Position numbers and translations under genes: made by a program
Shown here: piece by piece, positions 55,477 through 64,000 of the stretch
How the letters are laid out: each line of letters begins with the position of its first letter
Position numbering within the stretch: the first letter of the stretch is position 1
Assembly (NCBI GenBank): GCA_907163375.1
Contig: CAJQUW010003065.1
Coordinates: 62,001-126,000 of the forward strand
Direction: 5' to 3'
Origin: Prostheceraeus crozeri
Lineage: Eukaryota; Platyhelminthes; Polycladida; Euryleptidae
Length of the DNA: 64,000 nt
The notes under the pieces: model-generated
Told to the model about the DNA's origin: nothing
Databases searched by the model: none
Seen by the model: the letters and a program-made list of their open reading frames with translations, nothing else

Positions 55477-58400
55477 CTTGGATAATATAAGGACTTAGTT
55501 GACACAATGGTTATGTTCGAAGGAGGAAATGGTGATGGCGAGAGATGGAAACGGGTCGCTTAGCTGAGACATCATCATTGAAAGGCGAAATAAACAAGTT
55601 CGGCCTCCCTCTCTAGGCTGTGTTTCCGACCTATGAAAACATTTGGAGACCGGAATGCATGTTGCCCAATAAATGTTGTTAATCTTTAAAAATCAAATTT
55701 ACTCCGTATCATCGAAATATACTCTGTTCTGCCACTTATCTGCCTAGGGAACAAAAGTCATACACGGATAGACAAAACAAATCTTGAGGTCATTGCAATT
55801 AAATTGGTTGAGGCTAACCTCCGGTAGATCATAAAGAAAAATAATAATACTATAGGCCTAACTAAAAACTGAAAGAAGAAAAAAAATATAACTTATTACT
55901 GCGTTTTAAACAAAATTATAAATCTAACAACTTACTTATGACATTAGCGTCTAAAAAGGAGTGATTATAGACATGACACTTGTGTGACTGCTTATATACT
56001 TCAAACTTTGTAACTTATCTAAATCCCAATCTGCTATCAGTCAAATACAATTACAAACAGACCTGTCATTTCTAATGCGGATAACTGGTCAACCACGTGT
56101 GGTGTTACGCAAATGCTTCAATCGAAGTGAGAAGATGAAGCTGAAGATAATGAAAAGTAAAGAATTTGATCCCTCCAAAGGACCGATCTGGCTTTCCCAC
56201 AGGTTACATGAAGTGCAACTAAAACAGATAATTGATATATGAGACCAAGGTAGGGGAGTCGTACTTTTCGGCGGCAACCACAGCCATGTGTTGACATAAT
56301 TATGTTGTGAATCTCAAATTCGAATCATTGACATTTCAACATCAGATGATATGAATTTATGAACGGAAATCAATAGGTGTTTAACCTATTGAATGAAATC
56401 TATTGTCTGGTACTGCGCGCCGACGATTTAGGCTGTCACTTGAAAGGTTATACAATATCTTTTTCGTATCTGTGACAAAGTAAGTAGGTCTGTCAGTCAA
56501 TATTAAAGCTGCCATTTCTCTATGAAATTAGCTCATGTAGCTCATATATCTTCAATTCCAAATTAGACGACCTTTATTGCTGAATTAAGGCCATCTAATT
56601 TGACCATGTAACATTGATGTAGGAGCGCTTCACTGTCCATCTTCGCATTTGAGGCGAAAATGGCACGCCGACGATTTAGGCTGTCATTTGAAATGCAGTA
56701 AGTCTTGATTGCAGTTCTTCGCACTAGTGACAAGAACTTTGAGCTGAAATTCACTTCTACACAAGACAGTGGATTTGGTCTAATTAAAGATGGGAAAACA
56801 TTAGCTAAGTGAAAACAAAATGTTCAAAAATAGTAGTCGAAGCTTCTGGAAATCAGGAGAATACGAGATTACAATTAGCTGATCAGTTGACTAAGTATAG
56901 AATATTGCTATAAGAATGAAACAAATGAGTTCAAATGAAATTCGTCTTTAATGCTATCGTTTTCAAGTGCAGAGTTATTACCACTTTCTTTTGTTGAACA
57001 GTGACGATTTAAAATACAAATTGGTGGTCTTCATATAATAGTAGATTTTTTTCTGGATCACGACCACACAATGGTCGGTTGTAATTCAGTAGCTTAACAT
57101 TATTAGTAGATTTATCAGCGATCATTCAACTTATTTTTTAGACATTTAGTTTTCACTTAATTAATAGTTTCCTCCATCTACAATTAGAATCAAATCGGAC
57201 GTCTTGTGTAATTTTGACTTTCAGTCGAGAAGTCCACGCAACAACATAAAATCAATCACGAAATTTAATACCGCATAGCCGAGCATGGTTCCACGTCTAA
57301 TTAACGAATTATGTTATTTGAAGCATGAGACGCAAAGTGTCGACATTGGAACTGAAAACTGATCTTCAAGCCTGATCCTGTTTTTCACAGAATACGAACG
57401 TACTGGCATTACTCTCAACCAGTTTCAGAGCGTTTATCGTTATACATTGAAACCGGTTGATGATAATACCAACACGTAAATATTATCAAATTCTGTGACA
57501 TTTTTGCAAGATGCGAGTATCATTCATCTATTGAAGCTTCATTAATCCGCCAAATGATATATTCTCGATTTCCTTGACTATTGATCCTCTTACATCGCTT
57601 GAAACTACAGCTCACTAACTAGGAGTTATACAATTATCACGGCCGTGTCTTTAACGCAGTCACAACCCGAAGATGATGCAATTGTTATTTTAATGACCTC
57701 AAGTCAGATGGAGGTCGATGATGACGTCTATCAGTCATGTGATCCCTGTTGACGACCAAGGATGACGAAATTAGTGATCTTTGATTTTCTAACAATAATT
57801 CTGACGATGAAGCATCCGGCTGGTAATATACAGGTGTCAATCTTGCAGTTATGAATAGTGATCTTCATCTATAATAGCAGAAGTAGATTATTCCTGTCAG
57901 TGGATCATTTTTTTCACTGACTGAATACGATGAGCTTCAATTTCCAACCCGGTTCCATCTCAAAATGACAAAATATCATGAATGGATGAGCTCACAGGAG
58001 TGGATGGAGAAACAAAGAGATGTGGATGAAGGAGCAAGACAAGAGGATTTGTATCAATATCAGAAGAACTCGTTTGAATACATATCAGCAGCTTTTTGGA
58101 AAAGATATGTTTAGGATTTGCTATCTGTCAACAAACAGATTCGAGAAACTATCAAATCACATTGACTCAAAGTGCTGATGTTGCGTTGAACCTCAGATTC
58201 AGTTTCTTAATTCGAAGATGTTTGATGATTTTGCAAGCTCATGTATGCACTAAGGCAGTATGAGGACGGCTGTGATGAGAACGAAGTCGAAGTTGTTATC
58301 TGAACATAACTGTCATGCTATCTATGAACTTGAACTATTTTATATTTGCAATTAGCAAGTTAGTGAAATTTCGACAGGCATCAATTATTTAAAATTATAT

Positions 58401-59356
58401 AATAATTAATAATTCAATTATATTAAATATCACTTTAAACGCACTACTGACAAATCGCCTAAGTTATTGCGACTGCATTAATCAGTAAATACTGCCTTTA
58501 GCTAACACAATGAATATAGAATAACTCAATTTTGAGCTGCATCCTCAGTTGAAAAATGGGAATAGACCGGAATAGCTGCCATTTCATCCGATGTCAGGAA
58601 TGACTGATTCGTGCTATCGGATGAAGTTGCAGGTATTCAGGTATTGCGAAAGTTTACTTTATCACAGTACTTAAAAAATGAGCAATTTCTTAGTTCTCTT
58701 TAATAATAAAATTTACAGCATACCACCTTAGAACACGAGAATATACAGCTACAACAACTGTGTCACTTACATGATTATTCTGAAGATCTAGCACTATGGA
58801 CCTAGGCCTTTACCTCAGTGTGTAACTGAATTGAGTGCCCCAAATACTGTGTTTCCACTCTAGTTCTACTACTTACTAAATATAAGAGAAAATTGGATTT
58901 ACTCATAAATTGGATTATTCACATACCATATCATATTTCATTGAAATCCCAGCAATGTCAGAAATTCAGTCACTTTTACTGCTGCACTGTCGCATGATGC
59001 AGAATTCCATCCTAATAGCTAGGGCAATTTTTTAATGACACGTCATACTTTTGTCATATCTTTGTCATATTTTTAGGGAAAGATAGTATTGTCATATTTT
59101 CTGTTTCTGATCATATTTAGTCATATTTTGGTCATTTTTCTGTAGTTTTCGACTGTTCGAGTTGCCTAGAAAAGGGGATAGAAAATGACCGATACTTGCT
59201 GAGTGACACAATATTAGTCTTCTCAACAGGGTGATGCAGTCTGAGGACAGTTCTACTTCATGCATTGCCTACAGATGTTAATGTTACTGGCGGCGCCAGG
59301 ATTGGCTCGTCTGTCGTCTGCCTTTCCTTGCCAGCCAACCGCTGGTTCGGTAGAGC
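55477..59356. other. Long AT-rich stretch, probably intron of the minus-strand gene
   Basis: No convincing exon. A diverged direct repeat containing GCCGACGATTTAGGCTGTCA lies at 56420 and 56664. A repeat related to 51290-51530 lies at 58330-58620. Near 59040-59140 TCATATTTT-type words recur seven times. Confidence 0.4.
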
Positions 59357-59480
59357 CAGGGATCGCAATTCACCCAGGAAAAAAACGCAAAATCGGGAAA
59401 AACCGGGGTTTGAATGCATAAATTTGAAATATTTATACTAGACTAATTTCGCAAAAAAGAACGAAAAATTGCGATCCCCG
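59357..59480. mobile_element. hAT MITE, 124 bp, perfect 8-bp target duplication
   Basis: CAGGGATCGCAATT begins it and AATTGCGATCCCCG ends it. GGTAGAGC flanks both sides (59349-59356 and 59481-59488). The right terminus has CCG where CTG is expected. Confidence 0.9.
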
Positions 59481-59903
59481 GGTAGAGCGTTCTTCTCCAT
59501 ATTGATGAAGATGCTATGCAAAGATAGTCCTTTTTAACATCAAATGTAGCAAATTACATTTCTGTTTTGTACAACAAACTACAAATGGGTATACTGTTGT
59601 AAAAGTTTTAAATAAATCGTTTTATTTGTCGCAAATTTAACTGTTCAACTTTTTGTTTGAAAATGGGAACATGATTTTTGCAATATCTTAAGATTTTTAA
59701 ATCTTGCTAAATTACAATTCAAGGTTTTTAAGTCACACTTAGATCACATGTTGAGTTTTTTAAGGACATAAAAAATTCTCCTACTAATAGCAACTACTAC
59801 TGCCTACTAATCAATTTCAAAAAGCTGCTGATCGAATGGTTATTAAGGTCAAGAATGCCATTCAAGATGTGGGGAGATGATCGGGACAAAGCAGGGGTCT
59901 CAC

Positions 59904-60018
59904 CTTTTGGCTGCAGTTGAATGAGCGGATGGAAGGGTGAAGTAGAGAGGTTCTATTGTTGTTCCCCAGCTAGAGGGCGCTGAAGATCTTCCTCCACCGA
60001 AGTTTCCGATATAGCTAA
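59904..60018 (-). CDS. Candidate internal exon
   Basis: It has a clear acceptor (CATTCTCACAG) and donor (AAAAG then GTGAGA). The single open frame compatible with its neighbours reads SYIGNFGGGRSSAPSSWGTT then IEPLYFTLPSAHSTAAKR. The first codon takes G from the exon at 60391-60456, and the last two bases (AG) combine with T of 55332-55476. A glycine-serine linker followed by a basic end is visible; no family is recognised. Confidence 0.5.
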
Positions 60019-60390
60019 CTGTGAGAATGATCAACGGAGAAACATACATGTAGGAGGCTAGAGGGAAAAGTGAGCGACACGAGACAACGACAGAAGATAG
60101 ATATGGCAGGAAAGCATCTCTCAAGGATTGGACTTAGCTCTTGCTGTAATATCTAAGAACCACAGGGTCAATAATTATGGACCATCATACCCAAATAAGT
60201 GCATAACAATAAAACGTCTCAACTCTATGATATCATTTAATATGTTGTCTATTTTTTGAGGCCATGAAACCAATTCAGATGTAATGATGTTACAAGACCA
60301 TAGAATTAGATTCATCTGCGCGCGCTTCGGTTTCTAGAATGGAAGTTTTGTATCTGTCCGTAACATCGAAATGGCACATCACAGAATTAC

Positions 60391-60456
60391 CCAACTTGCT
60401 CCTTCTCGAATGGATAATTCGTGTATCGCCTACTATTGGAAATGGCAAGCAATAAG
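60391..60456 (-). CDS. Candidate internal exon
   Basis: A strong acceptor (TTCTCTGCTGACAG) and a GTAATT donor bound 66 bases reading YCLPFPIVGDTRIIHSRRSK then L. The frame stays open on both sides (60532-60290), so the exon could be longer, or could be a first exon with a signal-like LIHWLWCSLLTAYCLPFPI segment. Its end phase matches 59904-60018. Confidence 0.4.
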
Positions 60457-60565
60457 CTGTCAGCAGAGAACACCAGAGCCAGTGAATGAGTGGCGTGCGT
60501 GCTGTTTTATCATTTCGCACACACCAAAACACACATCACTGTCTGGCAACATTCCAGTGAATCTA

Positions 60566-62309
60566 CAGGGTGGCGCACGTAAACCGCCGGATTTTAAGCT
60601 TTTATTACTCCTCAAATATTCATCCGATCGTCATGAAATTTCGACTCATACTAGCTTGGAGTATAGGATTTATGATGATTATACCTGTTGTACTGAGAAT
60701 TGTCAGAAAATTCTGATTCTATTGACCGAATGACATGTACTCATTTTGTTGACATCGAAAATCTAGATCAAGTTAATTAACTTAACATGAATCGTATTCT
60801 GCACAACGAGTTGTGCGCAGTCTTGAAGTGAATATTGTTCAGTTTCTTCCATGTCATATAAAATACCATTCGACGATTAAATCACTATCTGAAAAGAATC
60901 GAACATAGAAGAATGGATGATTATTCGGTTGTAGAACGAGCAAAATGCGCGGCTTGGTACGAATGGCTCAAGAGTCCAGTGGAGGTACAAAGGCTTTATC
61001 ATTCAGAGTATGGCAAGAACGCGAGAGCACCGGATGCCCGTAACATAAAGCGGTGGCACACAAACCTGTTGACCAGTGGTAGTATGGTGACTGTCAAGCG
61101 GGACCGGTCATCTTCTAAACGAACGGAGCAGAATGTGGAACGAGTTGTGCAGCACTTCGAGGAGGACTCAAACACATCTACCCGTCGTGCATCTAATGCT
61201 CTTAAAGTGAGTCGCCGCACTATCCAGCGCATCCTCCATGACTATGGATGGCATCCGTACAAGGTCCAGGTGGTGCAGCGATTACACGAAGAAGATCTGG
61301 AAAACCGAATGGAGTTCACAGAACATGAGCTACAGCACATCCAAGCCAACCCGAGCCATTTAGTGGAACTAACCTGGTCCGGTGAAGCTCACTTCCATCT
61401 GGATGGTGGTGTGAATCGCCACAATTGTCGTCATTGGGCCAATCAGAGCCCTCACTGGATCAAGCAACAGTCTATGCACTCGCCACGCACCACCGTCTGG
61501 GCGGCAATCAGCCAATCAGGTATCTACGGACCGTTCTTCTTCGACACCTCCGTCAACAAGGATCGTCATCTCAAGATGCTAAAGGAGGAATTTTGGCCAG
61601 CGGTGCAGTCGGACAGAAGAGGCAGGAGCATCATATTCATGCAGGATGGTACACCTCCACACCACTGGGGACTTCCTGTGCGTGAGTGGTTGAACAAGAA
61701 GATGCCTAACAGATGGATGGGACGTGGATCTCCTAACATGCCCTCGCCACCGCGTTCACCTGACCTGACGCCTTGCAATTTCTTCTTGTGGGGTTTTGTC
61801 AAGTCCAAGGTTTACCATACACGGCCAACATCCATGCAAGACCTAAAGGACCGCATCATACAAGCATTTCAAGAAGTGACAACTGAGATGTGTCGAGAAA
61901 CTGCTCTGGCCTACCAAAAGCGACTCGAATCCGTCCTCGAGAATGGAGGAGGACACGTTGAAGTTCGATGACTACTAACACTTTTTTCTTATGTTTTTCA
62001 TTTAATAAATGTTTTCTATGACATTTACCTTAATTCGTTTTGGTCATTATTGATAAAAACGTGGGGGAAATAAAGGGAAAAGTCTATCATTAAAGTTTAC
62101 ATGTCAAGATACATTTTTTGGTATGTCAATTTTACTACATGTCATTCGGTCAATAGAATCAGAATTTTCTGACAATTCTCAGTGCAACAGGTATAATCAT
62201 CATAAATCCTATACTCCAAACTAGTATGAGTCGAAATTTCATGACGATCAGATGAATATTTGAGAAGTAACAAAAGTTTAAAATCCGGCGGTTTACGTGC
62301 GCCACCCTG
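60566..62309 (+). mobile_element. Mariner-type (IS630/Tc1) element, 1.74 kb, nearly whole
   Basis: It is flanked by TA on both sides (60564-60565 and 62310-62311). The inverted terminal repeats are unusually long, about 176 bp each (60566-60741 and 62134-62309), starting CAGGGTGGCGCACGTAAACC. They are almost identical, so the insertion is recent. One uninterrupted transposase gene lies between. It probably sits in an intron or the upstream region of the minus-strand host gene. Confidence 0.95.
60913..61971 (+). CDS. Mariner-type transposase, 352 residues, first catalytic Asp replaced
   Basis: It would bind the terminal repeats and move the element at TA. The N-terminal helix-turn-helix half includes ARNIKRWHTNLLTSGSM and STRRASNALKVSRRTIQRIL. 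The catalytic core follows: LTWSGEAHFHLDGGVNRHN, FMQDGTPPHHW and PPRSPDLTPCNFFLWG. The second and third aspartates are present with about 38 residues between them. The first position, normally SDEAHF, reads SGEAHF, one base change (GAT to GGT). The frame is otherwise whole, so the copy seems to have lost activity very recently. The group with SDEAHF, NRxNCRxW and DLTPxxFFLWG is widespread in arthropods and other invertebrates. Confidence 0.93.
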   Translation: MDDYSVVERAKCAAWYEWLKSPVEVQRLYHSEYGKNARAPDARNIKRWHTNLLTSGSMVTVKRDRSSSKRTEQNVERVVQHFEEDSNTSTRRASNALKVSRRTIQRILHDYGWHPYKVQVVQRLHEEDLENRMEFTEHELQHIQANPSHLVELTWSGEAHFHLDGGVNRHNCRHWANQSPHWIKQQSMHSPRTTVWAAISQSGIYGPFFFDTSVNKDRHLKMLKEEFWPAVQSDRRGRSIIFMQDGTPPHHWGLPVREWLNKKMPNRWMGRGSPNMPSPPRSPDLTPCNFFLWGFVKSKVYHTRPTSMQDLKDRIIQAFQEVTTEMCRETALAYQKRLESVLENGGGHVEVR

Positions 62310-62311
62310 TA

Positions 62312-63791
62312 CTATGCAGTGAGGAATGCTGAGAACAAGAGGGTGAAATCATCAAGTGAACTAATTTTCGTGCGCCTGCTATTTTCTTCAATAATGACCG
62401 GATCAATATAATGACCAACATTATGGAGAAACCTTGTGCACAATGATCTGATTCTTCGAATCTGAAGGAATTGTGGCAATCGAAGCACTTTGATGGAATT
62501 CACAGTAATCCGCAAGCGACGTAGGATTTTTTAATATCTCTGTAAGGCATTAGGACTTCCTTTTCGTCCACTTAGTAAGTTCCAGCATGCGCCATCATTG
62601 AATCAGTCTCCACTTCTAATTATGTGGTGTTCTCATCAAACCACTCCATTTATGACTTGTTCAATACTTGTCAATACGAATCAGGCGCAACATATTGATC
62701 CCTTTTTGACAGTTAATTAAGCATATTTGCAACATTGATGAGGATAAACCTGGCTTTCATCGAGGGAAACCTAAAGGAAACAATAAATACAGAATTGCAG
62801 ACCTTTTGTCTATGCAGATTCAGCTACATTAAATATTCATTAAATAATCAATTTGTATTCTCTGTTTTTTTTTTAACTTTTACCTGAAGATATTTTCAGT
62901 GTAAACGGAAGGCGAAAGATGTCGGCTTAAAACAGGAAATTAATGTGAGTTGACTTCCCCTTTTAACACAGAATAAAACCAACATGTAAAAACGTGGATT
63001 TCTAGAAGAAACGGTGACTAGAAGCTATCCGATGCATCAGTTATCGCATATTGATGATGGAAATGTCGATGTACGAGTAATTGGATCAGAAAAACAGATT
63101 CACACGACCTTATCTTGACCTCATGTCAAATTAATTGGATACTAATGATGATTAGGGACTTGTAGAGATAATGAGAGACATGCTTCGCATTAACCACTAC
63201 GCGCTGAGTGCTTGCTGAGCTGCTATGTTGAATATATTACTCTAGATCAAACTTATGATCTTTGCATTTTGTGACTATTGAAAAGAGCATGAGTGCTGGC
63301 AGTCGAACAACATACTTTCCAGATTATCAATTATGTATGCTATCGGTCAATCAATGTCAAAATACTCAGACTTCATCTATTCAACTTGTTGTGAAGTGTG
63401 AGAACTACCAAGTTATTTCCACAACAAATGATCAGGATTTTATCTCATTTCTGATTAGTTTCCGAGTTTTCATGACAATCACTTCAGTAATAGGTTGCTC
63501 AAAAGAAGATGCTATCCTGCTTCATGAGCAGTCATAGAAAAGAGCATGTGCGATAAACTGTACAACATACAACGAATATCGGGTTACTTGAATTCAATGC
63601 ACACGTTATGTTAAGTCATGGATTTTGAGAATCAATGAACGTTACTAAATGTCGCATTCGTCATAAATGACGGTAATGGAAAGGTTTTATTATGTTATCA
63701 ATGTCATATAATCTTTGTTTGAATGAGGTGGGTACATGTGAGATGCAGCAAAGTGAAGGGAAACCTGAGCACAGCCACCAACAACATTTAC
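62312..63791. other. Non-coding stretch with one possible plus-strand exon
   Basis: On the + strand 62900-62944 lies between TATTTTCAG and GTGAGT and reads CKRKAKDVGLKQEIN in phase 0. A 45-base exon is possible, but nothing else on that strand supports a gene here. Confidence 0.25.
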
Positions 63792-64000
63792 CAAACACGA
63801 TAGTCGGATCGACTGTGGAATGCGTCGACAGTTTTTTCTTTCTTGGGGGTTCTCGATAGTTGTGGAACTGTTGAGCTGCAATCATTCTTGACATCCGAAG
63901 AGTCATCTGTGCGAACCAAGGGCCGTGCATGTGGCAAGCATGGTGTATGGCTGCGAGTCATGGCCGCTGCGTTCATCCCAATTGGCAAGATGCTTAAGCG
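63792..64000 (-). CDS. Candidate partial exon at the right edge
   Basis: The minus-strand frame enters at the window edge and stays open for 69 codons to a GTAAAT donor. It includes PLVRTDDSSDVKNDCSSTV then PQLSRTPKKEKTVDAFHSRS and ends in phase 2. A second frame is also open here, so the choice rests on composition and the donor. It may be an upstream exon of the same minus-strand gene, but its phase does not join 60391-60456 directly. Confidence 0.35.

Noticed and set aside
1-64000. CRISPR arrays, bacterial operons or an organelle origin
   Set aside because: No spacer-repeat arrays, ribosome-binding sites or operon spacing; splice signals and transposon families are those of an animal nuclear genome.

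Overview
This is a 64-kb window of nuclear DNA from an animal, most likely a marine or aquatic invertebrate. The evidence is spliced genes with long introns, an AT-rich background with many AGGCCTA and ACATGTA words, and a mix of Tc1/mariner, hAT, piggyBac-like, Penelope-like and LINE elements. I cannot name the species. Most of the bases are transposon debris, and the host coding sequence is a few percent of the window.

The one gene I identify firmly is on the + strand: a LETMD1 orthologue (LETM1-domain protein of the mitochondrial inner membrane). Six exons at 11809-12001, 17054-17225, 27737-27838, 27900-28046, 31384-31483 and 39840-40000 join with matching splice phases and end at a stop codon. 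A weaker upstream exon lies at 10386-10474. Its introns total about 27 kb and hold a LINE, a transposase-bearing element of unclear superfamily (24972-27639), hAT-like pieces and a 3-kb hairpin-rich element (34586-37622). The gene ends near a polyadenylation signal at 40519. A candidate terminal exon of another + strand gene lies at 6189-6355.

The right third carries minus-strand host coding sequence converging on LETMD1. A proline-rich terminal exon (42684-43702) is preceded by a phase-compatible exon (43840-43898). Further candidate exons lie at 45247-45330, 55332-55476, 59904-60018, 60391-60456 and 63792-64000. Their phases are mostly compatible, but I recognise no family and cannot say whether they form one gene or two.

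Mobile DNA by region: 1-5965 is a Tc1 element carrying a second Tc1, a 3.6-kb BED-finger hAT element and an inverted duplication of its own sequence. 7603-8109 and 39163-39722 are long inverted repeats. 9531-10199, 12893-14575, 14740-15355, 18784-21333, 28555-28695, 30135-30437 and 54588-54800 are LINE pieces, the 18784 copy having an uninterrupted 849-codon frame. 10985-11652 is a 40-bp minisatellite. hAT-type insertions with 8-bp target duplications sit at 13182, 22506, 44193, 53496 and 59357. Penelope-like remnants sit at 28700-29285, 29560-29720, 46326-47094 and 48598-49390. A piggyBac-like MITE is at 50600-51166, and an almost whole mariner-type element is at 60566-62309.

The most unusual items are the 24972-27639 element, with a GTTCGTTCGTGAC motif repeated eight times around its transposase gene, and the 34586-37622 element, whose ends are arrays of CATACTATG/CATAGTATG hairpins.
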